Part shown: in pieces, positions 43,578-52,538 of the stretch
Numbering within the stretch: position 1 is the stretch's first letter
Layout: the number at the start of each line of letters is the position of its first letter
NCBI RefSeq assembly: GCF_013372165.1
Contig: NZ_CP053828.1
Span: 62,001-126,000 of the forward strand
Source: Campylobacter hyointestinalis subsp. lawsonii
GTDB taxonomy: Bacteria; Campylobacterota; Campylobacteria; Campylobacterales; Campylobacteraceae
Length of the DNA: 64,000 nt
Direction: 5' to 3'
Program-made: the position numbers and the translations under genes
Notes under the pieces: model-generated
What the model saw: the letters and a program-made list of their open reading frames with translations, nothing else
Databases searched by the model: none
What the model was told of the DNA's origin: nothing

Positions 43578-43973
43578 ATGATAAATGATTTAATTTCAGA
43601 TGGACTAACACGCATTAGAAACGCTAGTATGAGAAGACTTGATACAACAAAACTTCTTCATTCAAATGTTGTTGAAGCAACTTTGAAGATCCTAGCTGAT
43701 AAAGGTTATATAGAGAGCTATAATGTTGTTGAAGAAGGAAACAAAAAATTCATCAATGTAGTTTTGAAATATGACGAGCGTGGTAGAAGCGTAATAAACG
43801 AACTAAAAAGAGTTTCAAAACCTGGCCGTAGAGTTTATCAAGGCAAAGACGAGATAAAAAGATTTAAAAATGGTTATGGAACTATCATAGTAAGTACAAG
43901 CAAAGGTGTTTTAAGTAATGACGAAGCTCACAAAGCTGGTGTGGGCGGCGAAGTACTTTGCACAGTTTGGTAA
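43578..43973 (+). CDS. rpsH: 30S ribosomal protein S8
   Basis: 131 aa. [17 protein letters not shown] at the start and [33 protein letters not shown] at the end are typical. In E. coli S8 represses the spc operon by binding near rplE. Here a hairpin follows at 43983-44022 before rplF. Confidence 0.96.
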   Translation: MINDLISDGLTRIRNASMRRLDTTKLLHSNVVEATLKILADKGYIESYNVVEEGNKKFINVVLKYDERGRSVINELKRVSKPGRRVYQGKDEIKRFKNGYGTIIVSTSKGVLSNDEAHKAGVGGEVLCTVW

Positions 43974-43982
43974 GAGTTGAAT

Positions 43983-44033
43983 TAGCCTTTTAAATTTGTA
44001 GTATTAAATTTAAAAAAGGCTAAATCTTTTTTA
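43983..44033 (+). terminator. Terminator-like hairpin inside the spc gene block, between rpsH and rplF
   Basis: TAGCCTTTTAAATTT (43983-43997) pairs with AAATTTAAAAAAGGCTA (44006-44022) apart from a 2-nt bulge, followed by AATCTTTTTTA. It sits in a 126-nt gap, by far the largest between neighbouring genes of this block before map, so transcription may attenuate here and restart before rplF. Confidence 0.6.
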
Positions 44034-44099
44034 TGGCATTGGATATCCATTCGTTTAAATTTAGCGTAGAAATATCCTAGACAAATAAAAAGGAAAAAA

Positions 44100-44636
44100 A
44101 TGTCAAGAATCGGAAAACAACCGATATCTATTCCAAGTGGTTTAGATGTTAGTTTAAATGGTGATATTTTAGTTTTTAAAAAGGGCAACCTAACAAAAGA
44201 ACTAGATACAAAAAACAATGTTAATGTTGAAGTAAAAGACGGTCATATATTTTTTACAAGTAAAGGCGATGACAGACAAAGTAGAGCCTACTGGGGTACA
44301 TATCGTGCTTTAGCAAATAATGTTGTTATTGGTTTAACTGCTGGATTTACAAAACAACTTGAGATAAACGGAGTTGGTTATAAAGCGGCTACAAAAGGTA
44401 AAGTTTTGGAGCTTACGCTTGGTTTTTCACACCCTATAAATTATGAACTTCCTGAAGGCGTGGAGGTTAGCGTTGATAAAAACATTATCACTATCAAAGG
44501 TAGCGATAAACAAGTAGTAGGTCAAGTAGCAGCTGAAGTAAGAGGCTTTAGACCGCCAGAGCCATATAAGGGCAAAGGTGTCAAATATGTCGAAGAGCGT
44601 ATAATCCGCAAAGCCGGTAAAACATCTAAGAAATAG
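44100..44636 (+). CDS. rplF: 50S ribosomal protein L6
   Basis: 178 aa. [40 protein letters not shown] and the C-terminal [17 protein letters not shown] with the rRNA-binding loop. Preceded by AAAAAGGA after the internal hairpin. Ten nt to rplR. Confidence 0.97.
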   Translation: MSRIGKQPISIPSGLDVSLNGDILVFKKGNLTKELDTKNNVNVEVKDGHIFFTSKGDDRQSRAYWGTYRALANNVVIGLTAGFTKQLEINGVGYKAATKGKVLELTLGFSHPINYELPEGVEVSVDKNIITIKGSDKQVVGQVAAEVRGFRPPEPYKGKGVKYVEERIIRKAGKTSKK

Positions 44637-44645
44637 GGGTAAGCA

Positions 44646-45002
44646 ATGGTAGCAAATGTATTAAAAAGAAAATTATCTCTAAGAATTAAGAGAAAAAGAA
44701 GAATTAGAGCTAAAATTAGCGGTACCGCGTCTTGCCCTAGAATTTCTATATTTAAATCAAATAGAACTCTATATGTCCAAGCGATAGAAGATATCAACGC
44801 TACTACTCTTTGTGCAAGTGACGGAAGAAAATTAGGCATCAAAGCAAATAAAGAAGGTGCTGTAATTTTGGCTAAGGATATCGCAGGTAAGTTAAGTGCA
44901 AAAGGTATAAACGAAGCAGTATTTGATAGAAATGGCTATCTATATCATGGCGTTGTTGCAGCTTTTGCTGAAGCTTTAAGAGAAAATGGCATTAAGCTAT
45001 AA
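44646..45002 (+). CDS. rplR: 50S ribosomal protein L18
   Basis: 118 aa. [29 protein letters not shown] and the C-terminal [22 protein letters not shown] are typical. Binds 5S rRNA together with L5. AGGGGTAAGC precedes its ATG. Confidence 0.96.
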   Translation: MVANVLKRKLSLRIKRKRRIRAKISGTASCPRISIFKSNRTLYVQAIEDINATTLCASDGRKLGIKANKEGAVILAKDIAGKLSAKGINEAVFDRNGYLYHGVVAAFAEALRENGIKL

Positions 45003-45016
45003 CGCAAGGATTGTTG

Positions 45017-45460
45017 ATGGAAAAGTATAATAGAGAAGAATTTGAAGAAGTAATCGTCGATATCGGTCGCGTTACAAAGGTTGTTAAGGGCGGTAGAAGA
45101 TTTAGATTTACAGCTCTTGTAGTCGTAGGGGATAAAAAAGGTCGTGTTGGTTTTGGTTTTGGAAAAGCTAAAGAGGTTCCAGATGCTATGAGAAAAGCAG
45201 TTGATGATGCTTTTAAAAACATAGTTGAAGTTAAATTAAAAGGTAGCACTATTCCTCATGATATTGAAGTTAAATTTAATGCAAGTAGAATTCTACTAAA
45301 ACCAGCTAGTGAAGGTACCGGAGTTATCGCTGGTGGTGGCGCTCGTCCAGTTGTAGAGCTTGCGGGTATCAAAAATATCCTTACAAAATCACTTGGCTCA
45401 AATAACTCTGCAAATGTTGTTCGTGCTACAATCAAAGCACTTAGTATGCTAAAAGGTTAA
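45017..45460 (+). CDS. rpsE: 30S ribosomal protein S5
   Basis: 147 aa from ATG 45017; AAGGA at 45006-45010 fits this ATG better than the two TTG codons in front of it. [38 protein letters not shown] and [22 protein letters not shown] match S5. The next gene is rplO after only 9 nt, so no rpmD (L30) is present, unlike E. coli. Confidence 0.96.
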   Translation: MEKYNREEFEEVIVDIGRVTKVVKGGRRFRFTALVVVGDKKGRVGFGFGKAKEVPDAMRKAVDDAFKNIVEVKLKGSTIPHDIEVKFNASRILLKPASEGTGVIAGGGARPVVELAGIKNILTKSLGSNNSANVVRATIKALSMLKG

Positions 45461-45469
45461 GGAGAGAGC

Positions 45470-45871
45470 ATGGGACTAGAAAATTTACAAAAAGCTGCAG
45501 GCTCAACTCGCAATACTAAAAGAATAGGTCGCGGTCAAGGTAGTGGCTGGGGTAAAACTGCCACAAAAGGCGGTAAAGGTCAAACGGCTAGAAAAGGTTA
45601 TAACGAAAAAAGAGGGTTTGAAGGCGGTCAGCAACCACTTCAAAGAAGACTACCAAAAGTAGGCTTTACTTCTAAATTTGAAAAACCATACGCAATTAGC
45701 GTTGATAAAAATCCTGCTATTAAAGAGTTAAGTGAGATTACGCTAGATGCTCTTAAAACAGTACATAAATTCTCAAATAGCATCAAAAAAGTAAAACTTA
45801 TAGGTGCTGGAGCTAAAGATTTAGTAAGCAAAATAAAAGATGAGAATATAACAGTTACTGGAATCAAATAA
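45470..45871 (+). CDS. rplO: 50S ribosomal protein L15
   Basis: 133 aa. [21 protein letters not shown], the Gly/Lys-rich N-terminal extension that threads into 23S rRNA, then [24 protein letters not shown] precedes the ATG. The TAATG junction with secY overlaps by 1 nt. Confidence 0.96.
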   Translation: MGLENLQKAAGSTRNTKRIGRGQGSGWGKTATKGGKGQTARKGYNEKRGFEGGQQPLQRRLPKVGFTSKFEKPYAISVDKNPAIKELSEITLDALKTVHKFSNSIKKVKLIGAGAKDLVSKIKDENITVTGIK

Positions 45872-47133
45872 TGAATAAAACATTAATCAACAAGATATTA
45901 ATTACGCTTGGATTTTTGTTTGCTTATAGGGTGCTGGCTTATGTGCCAGTCCCTGGCGTTAATATTGATGTTATAAAAGAATTCTTTACTTCAAATAGCA
46001 GTAATGCTTTGGGTATGTTTAATATGTTTAGTGGCGGTGCTGCTGAGCGTTTAAGCATTATCTCATTAGGTATTATGCCATACATCACTTCTTCTATCAT
46101 TATGGAGCTTTTAGCTGCTACATTTCCAAATTTAGGAAAGATGAAAAAAGAGCGTGATGGTATGCAAAAATATATGCAGATCATTCGTTATGTTACTATT
46201 GTTATTACCGTTGTTCAAGCTATAGGCGTAAGTATCGGTTTGCAGAGTTTAACTGGACGTGGTGGCGAGCAAGCTATCATGATAGATATAAATTTATTTA
46301 TAGCGATCAGTTGCGTCTCTATGCTTACAGGAACTATGCTTCTTATGTGGATAGGTGAGCAGATAACTCAACGCGGTATCGGCAATGGTATAAGTCTTAT
46401 AATTTTTGCTGGTATAGTAAGTGGAATTCCAAGTGCGATAGGCGGAACTATAAATTTAGTAAATACCGGAGAGATGAATTTCTTAGTTGTGATCGGTATA
46501 GCTCTTGTTATACTCATAACAGTCGGAATAGTAATCTTTGTAGAAATGGGCGAAAGGCGTGTTCCTATCTCGTATTCTAGAAAAACGGTTATGCAAAATC
46601 AAAATAAAAGAATAATGAACTATATCCCTATAAAGGTAAATTTAAGTGGCGTTATTCCGCCGATCTTTGCTAGTGCTATTTTGATGTTTCCAAGCACCAT
46701 TTTGCAAGCAAGTACAAATGAATTTATACTAGCTATAAATGATTTTTTAAATCCAAATAGTTACTTTTTTAACTTTTTAACATTTTTGTTTATTCTATTT
46801 TTTGCATATTTTTATGCTTCAATCACATTTAATGCAAAAGATATAAGCGAAAATTTAAAAAGACAAGGCGGATTTATCCCAGGTGTTAGACCGGGCGAGA
46901 GTACGGCTACATACTTAAATGAGGTTGCAAGTAGGCTTACTTTTACTGGTTCAATATATCTAGGACTTATCTCTACGCTTCCTTGGATTCTAGTCAAATT
47001 TATGGGTGTGCCGTTTTATTTTGGTGGAACTAGTGTCCTTATCGTCGTATCGGTCGCACTTGACACGATGAGAAAGATTGAAGCTCAAATTTATATGAAT
47101 AAATACCAGACATTAAGTGCGGTTGGACTATAG
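45871..47133 (+). CDS. secY: Preprotein translocase channel subunit SecY
   Basis: A 420-aa inner-membrane protein with ten predicted helices, forming the Sec channel with SecE and SecG. VPVPGVNIDVIKEFF, the plug region SGGAAERLSIISLGIMPYITSSII, VEMGERRVPISYSRKTV and GQF-like RQGGFIPGVRPGESTATYLN are conserved. Normal location after rplO. Followed by map after 2 nt. Confidence 0.97.
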   Translation: MNKTLINKILITLGFLFAYRVLAYVPVPGVNIDVIKEFFTSNSSNALGMFNMFSGGAAERLSIISLGIMPYITSSIIMELLAATFPNLGKMKKERDGMQKYMQIIRYVTIVITVVQAIGVSIGLQSLTGRGGEQAIMIDINLFIAISCVSMLTGTMLLMWIGEQITQRGIGNGISLIIFAGIVSGIPSAIGGTINLVNTGEMNFLVVIGIALVILITVGIVIFVEMGERRVPISYSRKTVMQNQNKRIMNYIPIKVNLSGVIPPIFASAILMFPSTILQASTNEFILAINDFLNPNSYFFNFLTFLFILFFAYFYASITFNAKDISENLKRQGGFIPGVRPGESTATYLNEVASRLTFTGSIYLGLISTLPWILVKFMGVPFYFGGTSVLIVVSVALDTMRKIEAQIYMNKYQTLSAVGL

Positions 47134-47135
47134 TT

Positions 47136-47894
47136 ATGGCTATTTCAATCAAAACTGCAAAAGATATCGAAGGCTTAAGAGCGGCAAATAAGATTGTCGC
47201 TCAAGTCTTAGATCATATGCATGAGTTTATAAAACCAGGTCTTAGTTTGCTAGAGATCGATAAAGTTTGTGAAGATATGATAAGAAGTGCCGGTGCAAAA
47301 CCTGCGTTTAAGGGACTTTACGGATTTCCGACTGCTGCTTGTATAAGCGTAAATGAAGTTGTGATCCACGGCATACCAAATGAGTATAAGCTTAAAGAGG
47401 GCGATATAGTAAGTATCGATATCGGCTCAAATTTAAAAGGATATTTTGGTGATAGTGCTAGGACATATCCAGTCGGTAAAATCTCAGCTAATGATGAGGC
47501 TTTGATATCTTGTAGCAAAGACGCTCTTTATTTTGCGATTGATTATATAAAAGTCGGAATGCATTTTAAAGAAGTTAGCTCGGCTGTCGAAGAGTTTATC
47601 ATAAATCGTGGCTTTGTTCCACTTCGTGGATTTTGTGGGCATGGCATAGGTAAGCGTCCGCATGAAGAACCTGAAATTCCAAACTATCTTGAAGGAAGCA
47701 ATCCAAAAAGCGGACCAAAGATAAGAAATGGAATGGTTTTTTGCATAGAGCCTATGATATGCCAAAAAGATGGCACTCCAGTTATTGCAAAAGACAGATG
47801 GACTGTTACAAGTAAAGATGGACTTAGAACTAGCCATTATGAACACTGTTTGGCTATGGTAGATGGCAAGGTGGAGATCTTAAGTCAAATTTAG
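47136..47894 (+). CDS. map: Methionine aminopeptidase, type I
   Basis: A 252-aa dimetal enzyme that removes initiator Met from new proteins. ISVNEVVIHGIP, DIVSIDIGSNLKGYFGDSART (metal Asp pair), FCGHGIGKRPHEEP (His ligand), and FCIEPM with the final Glu before HYEHCLAMV are all present. It lies directly behind secY, as in many bacteria. Ribosome binding site is weak (TATAGTT). Confidence 0.96.
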   Translation: MAISIKTAKDIEGLRAANKIVAQVLDHMHEFIKPGLSLLEIDKVCEDMIRSAGAKPAFKGLYGFPTAACISVNEVVIHGIPNEYKLKEGDIVSIDIGSNLKGYFGDSARTYPVGKISANDEALISCSKDALYFAIDYIKVGMHFKEVSSAVEEFIINRGFVPLRGFCGHGIGKRPHEEPEIPNYLEGSNPKSGPKIRNGMVFCIEPMICQKDGTPVIAKDRWTVTSKDGLRTSHYEHCLAMVDGKVEILSQI

Positions 47895-48046
47895 AGTTTT
47901 TAACTTTGTCTTTTTTGACTATGTTGTGTTGGTTTTTAAATTTAGTCAATCACTGATGTTAAGTTTGCATCACTCTAAATTTAAAAATCGCCTTGCTTGG
48001 TAAAAATACCTTATTTTAGGTATTTAATTAAATTTACTCAATACTT

Positions 48047-48106
48047 AAAGCGTGAGCAAAAGCGAACGGACTTTAGTATTTGGTTCTTTAGTATGAATTT
48101 ATTCGT
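48047..48106 (+). repeat. 60-bp direct repeat, copy 1
   Basis: Identical to 48133-48192 except one T/C difference at 48094/48180; the copies start 86 nt apart. Begins AAAGCGTGAGCAAAAGCGAA. Confidence 0.85.
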
Positions 48107-48132
48107 GTCATTTAAAAGAATATAAATTTCTA

Positions 48133-48192
48133 AAAGCGTGAGCAAAAGCGAACGGACTTTAGTATTTGGTTCTTTAGTACGAATTTATTCGT
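48133..48192 (+). repeat. 60-bp direct repeat, copy 2
   Basis: Second copy of the repeat at 48047. In this copy the T/C change creates a perfect palindrome GTACGAATTTATTCGTAC at 48178-48195. Confidence 0.85.
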
Positions 48193-48228
48193 ACGCTAAA
48201 AGAACATAAAAATAGAAAGGAGAAAGTA

Positions 48229-48447
48229 TTGGCAAAAGATGATGTCATAGAGATCGATGGCAATGTAGTAGAAGCTCTGCCAAATGCGACTTTTAAAGTC
48301 GAACTTGACAATAAGCATGTAATTCTTTGTCATATAGCTGGCAAAATGCGTATGCATTATATCAAGATTATGCCAGGTGATCGTGTTAAAGTTGAGCTTA
48401 CACCTTATAGTTTAGATAAGGGTAGGATCACTTATAGATATAAGTAA
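48229..48447 (+). CDS. infA: Translation initiation factor IF-1
   Basis: 72 aa, normal length. The OB-fold sequence [43 protein letters not shown] and [13 protein letters not shown] is characteristic. Start is TTG 48229, 8 nt after AAAGGAGAAAG; no ATG is available. IF-1 binds the A site during initiation. It starts the second part of the ribosomal block. Confidence 0.95.
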   Translation: MAKDDVIEIDGNVVEALPNATFKVELDNKHVILCHIAGKMRMHYIKIMPGDRVKVELTPYSLDKGRITYRYK

Positions 48448-48500
48448 TATTAAAGCTAAATTTGGATAAAATCCAACTTTTTGCAACTAACTGTGTGAAG

Positions 48501-48538
48501 AACTATTTTCAAAATGAACCACTATTTTGAAAATAGTT
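48501..48538 (+). promoter_or_regulatory. Perfect 15-bp inverted repeat between infA and rpmJ
   Basis: AACTATTTTCAAAAT (48501-48515) and its exact complement (48524-48538) with an 8-nt loop. No U-run follows, so an RNA structure in the rpmJ leader or a protein site is more likely than a terminator. Confidence 0.6.
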
Positions 48539-48606
48539 GGTTTGAGATTTCGTCAAAACCTAAGTGCAGTTGAATAAAAGTGGTAATAAATTTTTAGGAG
48601 ACTCAG

Positions 48607-48720
48607 ATGAAAGTTCGTCCTTCTGTAAAGAAGATGTGTGACAAATGTAAAATTGTCAAACGCAAAGGCATAGTTCATGTTATTTGCGAAAATCCAAAAC
48701 ATAAACAAAGACAAGGATAA
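48607..48720 (+). CDS. rpmJ: 50S ribosomal protein L36
   Basis: 37 aa: [20 protein letters not shown] and [15 protein letters not shown]. The zinc form, with CxxC, a third Cys and a His (C-C-C-H). TAGGAGA lies 9 nt before the ATG. Three nt separate it from rpsM. Confidence 0.96.
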   Translation: MKVRPSVKKMCDKCKIVKRKGIVHVICENPKHKQRQG

Positions 48721-48723
48721 GGT

Positions 48724-49092
48724 ATGGCTCGTATAGCAGGTGTTGATTTACCAAAGAAAAAAAGAGTAGAGTATGGCCTTACTTATATCTATGGTATAGG
48801 CTTATTTTCTTCAAGAAAAATTCTTGATGCAGTAGGCATTTCTTACGACAAAAGAGTTTATGAACTAAGCGAAGATGAAGCCGCTGCGATTCGTAAAGAG
48901 ATCCAAGAGCACTATATGGTGGAAGGTGATTTAAGAAAAAGCGTTGCAATGGATATCAAAGCACTTATGGATTTAGGTAGCTATAGAGGCTTAAGACATA
49001 GAAAAGGTCTTCCTGTTCGCGGTCAAAAAACAAAAACAAACGCAAGAACAAGAAAAGGTAGACGTAAAACTGTTGGTGCGGCTACAAAGTAA
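48724..49092 (+). CDS. rpsM: 30S ribosomal protein S13
   Basis: 122 aa. [26 protein letters not shown], then [26 protein letters not shown], the C-terminal tail reaching the P-site tRNA. AAGGTATGG start. Standard length and order before rpsK. Confidence 0.97.
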   Translation: MARIAGVDLPKKKRVEYGLTYIYGIGLFSSRKILDAVGISYDKRVYELSEDEAAAIRKEIQEHYMVEGDLRKSVAMDIKALMDLGSYRGLRHRKGLPVRGQKTKTNARTRKGRRKTVGAATK

Positions 49093-49101
49093 GGATAGAG
49101 T

Positions 49102-49494
49102 ATGGCAAAAAGAAAAGTAATTAAGAAAAAAGTAGTTAGAAAAAATATAGCAAAAGGTATCGTTTATATCTCTGCTACATTTAACAATACAATGGTTACA
49201 GTAACTGACGAAATGGGAAATGCTATAGCATGGAGCAGTGCTGGTGGTCTTGGTTTTAAAGGTAGCAAAAAATCTACTCCTTACGCAGCTCAACAAGCAG
49301 TTGAAGATGCATTAAATAAAGCAAAAGAGCATGGTATCAAAGAAGTTGGTATCAAAGTTCAAGGCCCAGGAAGCGGTAGAGAAACAGCAGTAAAAAGTAT
49401 CGGTGCAGTTGAGGGCATAAAAGTTTTATATCTAAAAGATATAACTCCACTTGCTCATAATGGCTGCAGACCACCAAAACGCCGCCGCGTGTAA
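49102..49494 (+). CDS. rpsK: 30S ribosomal protein S11
   Basis: 130 aa. [41 protein letters not shown] and the C-terminal [15 protein letters not shown] match S11. It lies near the 3' end of 16S rRNA on the platform. AAGGATAGAG precedes the start. Confidence 0.97.
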   Translation: MAKRKVIKKKVVRKNIAKGIVYISATFNNTMVTVTDEMGNAIAWSSAGGLGFKGSKKSTPYAAQQAVEDALNKAKEHGIKEVGIKVQGPGSGRETAVKSIGAVEGIKVLYLKDITPLAHNGCRPPKRRRV

Positions 49495-49521
49495 TGTTAG
49501 ATAGAATTTAGGAGAATTATA

Positions 49522-50148
49522 ATGGCAAGATATAGAGGACCAGTCGAAAAATTAGAAAGACGCCTAGGCGTATCTCTTGCACTAAAAGGCGAGAGAAGAC
49601 TAGCTGGTAAAAGTGCATTGGATAAAAGACCATACGCACCTGGCCAACATGGACAAAGAAAAGCAAAAATTAGCGAGTATGGCTTACAATTAAGAGAAAA
49701 ACAAAAAGCTAAATTTATGTATGGCGTAAGCGAAAAACAATTCAGAAGACTTTTTGCTGAAGCTGCAAGAAGAGATGGAAACACAGGAGCACTTCTTGTT
49801 TCGCTTTTAGAACAAAGACTTGATAACGTTGTTTATAGAATGGGATTTGCAACAACTAGAAGATTTGCAAGACAACTTGTGACTCACGGACATATCTTAG
49901 TAAATGGCAAAAGAGTTGATATCCCTTCATACAGAGTTTCTGCTGGAGAGAAGATCGAAGTTGCAGAAAAAAGCAAAGCCAACCCACAAATCGTTAGAGC
50001 GATCGAGCTTACTAACCAAACAGGTATAGTTGCTTGGGTAGATGTAGAAAAAGATAAAAAATACGGAATTTTTACAAGAATTCCAGAACGTGAAGAAGTA
50101 GTTATTCCAGTTGAGGAAAGATATATAGTAGAGCTTTACTCTAAATAG
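49522..50148 (+). CDS. rpsD: 30S ribosomal protein S4
   Basis: 208 aa. [16 protein letters not shown], the S4 RNA-binding domain [33 protein letters not shown] region, full length. It is an early 16S assembly protein and, in E. coli, the repressor of the alpha operon. TTTAGGAGAATTATA precedes the ATG. Confidence 0.97.
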   Translation: MARYRGPVEKLERRLGVSLALKGERRLAGKSALDKRPYAPGQHGQRKAKISEYGLQLREKQKAKFMYGVSEKQFRRLFAEAARRDGNTGALLVSLLEQRLDNVVYRMGFATTRRFARQLVTHGHILVNGKRVDIPSYRVSAGEKIEVAEKSKANPQIVRAIELTNQTGIVAWVDVEKDKKYGIFTRIPEREEVVIPVEERYIVELYSK

Positions 50149-50160
50149 TAGGAGGCGTTT

Positions 50161-51159
50161 ATGAGAAAAATTACAACATCAGCTTATATGCCAACCGAGA
50201 TTGAAGTTGTTAATGTAAGTGAGAATGTAGCTAAGATTATAGCATATCCTTTCGAAACAGGTTATGCAGTGACTCTAGCTCATCCATTACGCCGATTACT
50301 TTATACAAGCACAGTTGGATTTGCTCCAACTGGCGTAAAGATAGAGGGCGTAGCGCACGAGTTTGATAGTATGCGTGGTATGCTTGAAGACGTTACGCTT
50401 TTTATTATAAATTTAAAAAATTTACGTTTTAAATTAAAAAATAATTCACAACGCGAAGTTATCGAGTATAATTTTAAAGGGTCAAAAGAGATAATCGGAA
50501 GCGATCTAAACAACGATATAGTTGAAATAGTAAATCCAGATGCCTACCTTGCTACTATCAATGAAGATGCTGATTTTAAATTTAGCGTCATTGTTGAAAA
50601 GGGTATAGGTTACGTACCTAGCGAAGAGATAAGAGATTATATCGAAGCTGATTACATAGCTCTTGATGCTTTCTTTACTCCGGTTAAAAAAGCGGTTTAT
50701 GAGATAGAAAACGTTTTAGTTGAAGATAATCCAGACTATGAAAAGATCGTTTTGACTGTAACAACTGATGGTCAAGTGGGTCCTGTTGAGGCATTTAAAC
50801 ACTCGATAGAAGCTATGTATAAACAGATGTCGGTTTTCAATAACGTTTTAAATATCGATGTGAATGTTGCTTTATCTATCTCTGGAAGAAGCAATGAACA
50901 CTCTAAACTTTTTGAAAGCGTTGAAAATCTAAATTTAAGTGCTAGAAGCTTTAATTGTCTTGATAAGGCTGAGATTCGCTATATAGGCGAACTTGCTCTT
51001 ATGGAAGAGAGTGAGCTAAAAGAGCTTAAAAATTTAGGTAAAAAGTCTCTTGATGAGATAAAAGCCGTAATGGCTGAAATAGGCTATCCTTTTGGTGAAA
51101 ACACACTTGGTGATAGCAAAGAAATGCTCAGAAAAAAAATAGCTGAGCTAAAATCATAA
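50161..51159 (+). CDS. rpoA: DNA-directed RNA polymerase alpha subunit
   Basis: 332 aa. N-terminal assembly domain with [24 protein letters not shown] and the C-terminal domain with [41 protein letters not shown], which contacts UP elements and activators. Normal length. AGGAGG lies 7 nt before the ATG. The linker (about residues 232-255) is ordinary. Confidence 0.97.
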   Translation: MRKITTSAYMPTEIEVVNVSENVAKIIAYPFETGYAVTLAHPLRRLLYTSTVGFAPTGVKIEGVAHEFDSMRGMLEDVTLFIINLKNLRFKLKNNSQREVIEYNFKGSKEIIGSDLNNDIVEIVNPDAYLATINEDADFKFSVIVEKGIGYVPSEEIRDYIEADYIALDAFFTPVKKAVYEIENVLVEDNPDYEKIVLTVTTDGQVGPVEAFKHSIEAMYKQMSVFNNVLNIDVNVALSISGRSNEHSKLFESVENLNLSARSFNCLDKAEIRYIGELALMEESELKELKNLGKKSLDEIKAVMAEIGYPFGENTLGDSKEMLRKKIAELKS

Positions 51160-51179
51160 AATAGGCGAAGGAAAATATA

Positions 51180-51536
51180 ATGAGACATAATCACGGATAT
51201 AGAAAACTAGGTCGCACTAGCTCTCACCGTGCTGCTTTGCTTAAAAACCTTACGATAGCTATCGTAAAGGCTGGTAAAATCGAAACAACTTTACCAAAAG
51301 CAAAAGAGTTAAGAGGCTATGTAGAAAAACTTATCACAAGAGCTAGAAAAGGCGATTTTAATGCTCACAAATTTGTGTTTGCTGCTTTACAAGACAAAGA
51401 AGCTACAAACAAGCTTGTAACCCAAATAGCTCCAAAATATGCCACAAGAAATGGTGGCTATACTCGTATCATCAAAACTCGCGTCAGAAAAGGTGATGCA
51501 GCTGAGATGGCTTATATAGAGCTAGTTAGCGAATAA
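51180..51536 (+). CDS. rplQ: 50S ribosomal protein L17
   Basis: 118 aa, last gene of the ribosomal block. [24 protein letters not shown] and [24 protein letters not shown] are typical. GAAGGAAAATATA precedes the ATG. A hairpin at 51541-51560 follows directly. Confidence 0.97.
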   Translation: MRHNHGYRKLGRTSSHRAALLKNLTIAIVKAGKIETTLPKAKELRGYVEKLITRARKGDFNAHKFVFAALQDKEATNKLVTQIAPKYATRNGGYTRIIKTRVRKGDAAEMAYIELVSE

Positions 51537-51540
51537 TTTA

Positions 51541-51566
51541 TTGCCGATTTTTATCGGCAATCTCTT
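51541..51566 (+). terminator. Hairpin ending the ribosomal block
   Basis: TTGCCGAT (51541-51548) and ATCGGCAA (51553-51560) with a TTTT loop, followed by TCTCTT. The rest of the gap to 51697 shows nothing else. Confidence 0.65.
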
Positions 51567-51697
51567 ATCTATTTATTTTCACGATTTAAAACTATAAAAA
51601 TACCACATATTGTTACATTTATCGTTCAAAGTTATTTTTAGATAAATTTGATTAAAATTAATCCCAAAAATTCTAATTTCATTTATGCCTTTTGTGA

Positions 51698-51703
51698 TAT
51701 AAT
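51698..51703 (+). promoter_or_regulatory. Probable -10 box of the nfu-murE cluster (TATAAT)
   Basis: gtgaTATAAT 28 nt before the NifU-like gene in an A/T-rich context; AAAAAAGGGA follows at about 51717. Confidence 0.55.
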
Positions 51704-51730
51704 AATATAAAAAGACAAAAAAGGGATTTT

Positions 51731-51997
51731 ATGATACCATTTAGCGATGAAGAGTTACTTGAGCCAGTAAAACAGAGCTTAGATACAGTAAAACCTATGC
51801 TTGAAAGAGATGGCGGCGGAATGGATCTTTTAGGTATAAAAAATGGCGTAGTGTATGTCAGACTTACTGGACATTGTCACGGGTGCGCAGCTAGTTCTCA
51901 AACACTAAAATACGGTGTAGAAAGACAACTAAGATTAGATATCCATCCAGAGCTTAGTGTAGTAAATATTCCTATAGGTGAAAAATTTGAGTTATAA
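51731..51997 (+). CDS. NifU C-terminal-like iron-sulfur scaffold protein
   Basis: An 88-aa single-domain protein with PMLERDGGGMDLLGIKNGVVYVRLTGHCHGCAAS, where CHGC (CxxC) binds a shared Fe-S cluster. It probably carries clusters for assembly in the cytoplasm. From memory, the C. jejuni gene in the same position (Cj1639) is the same family. It overlaps the following hypothetical gene by 20 nt if that gene uses its GTG start. Confidence 0.9.
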   Translation: MIPFSDEELLEPVKQSLDTVKPMLERDGGGMDLLGIKNGVVYVRLTGHCHGCAASSQTLKYGVERQLRLDIHPELSVVNIPIGEKFEL

Positions 51998-52538
51998 AAT
52001 ATCTTATAAGCAGTTAGGCATTGAACTTTTTAGAAAGTATAAATTTGACGAAGCTAAGTCCTGTTTTTCGCTAGCATATGAAGATGAAAAAAGTGAAGAG
52101 CTTTTGTCTTTTATAGAGCTTTGTGAGCTTGCAAAAACCGAACCAGACGAGGTTATGAGTTTATTTGAAATTTATATAAATTTAAAACTTCCAGACCAGG
52201 AAAAAGAGATAAACAAGATCATAAATATCTTAGAAGAAAATAGTAATCAATTCATTAAAGAACTTGATTATGAAAATGCTATCACTTATAGCGATTTTAA
52301 GAAGCTAGTGTCTAAACAAGGGAATTTCAAAACCATTTTTCAAGATATAATGTTCTCTACAAAAGTTATCATAAGCAATAAAAATGATCTTTTGGAATTC
52401 GTAGAAAATCTGATTAAAAATGGATATAAAGAGATGGGGCTGAACTATTTGGAGAATTCGTCTGCGATATTTTTGGGTGATCAAAGGGTTGAAAAAATCA
52501 TAAAAGATTTAGGAAAAAATAGTGAAAATAACGCTTAA
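51978..52538 (+). CDS. Conserved hypothetical protein upstream of murE
   Basis: 186 aa starting at GTG 51978 (or TTG 51987). I recognise no domain. The sequence is Glu/Lys/Leu-rich and mostly helical by eye (FRKYKFDEAKSCFSLAYEDEKSEEL resembles one TPR-like repeat), without signal peptide or membrane segment. Its fixed place between the NifU-like gene and murE matches, from memory, C. jejuni Cj1640. It overlaps murE by 17 nt, so it is translated with it. Confidence 0.75.
   Translation: MKNLSYKISYKQLGIELFRKYKFDEAKSCFSLAYEDEKSEELLSFIELCELAKTEPDEVMSLFEIYINLKLPDQEKEINKIINILEENSNQFIKELDYENAITYSDFKKLVSKQGNFKTIFQDIMFSTKVIISNKNDLLEFVENLIKNGYKEMGLNYLENSSAIFLGDQRVEKIIKDLGKNSENNA

Larger units (their letters stand above)
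47895..48228 (+). other. Gap between map and infA holding a hairpin and two direct repeats
   Basis: 334 bases without a gene. A hairpin AAATACC...GGTATTT spans 48004-48026 (possible terminator after map). Two 60-bp direct repeats follow, then AAAGGAGAAAG before infA. Confidence 0.6.

Noticed and set aside
48047-48192. Two 60-bp repeats considered as a CRISPR remnant
   Set aside because: Repeat unit too long, only two copies, spacer of 26 nt, and no cas genes in the window.
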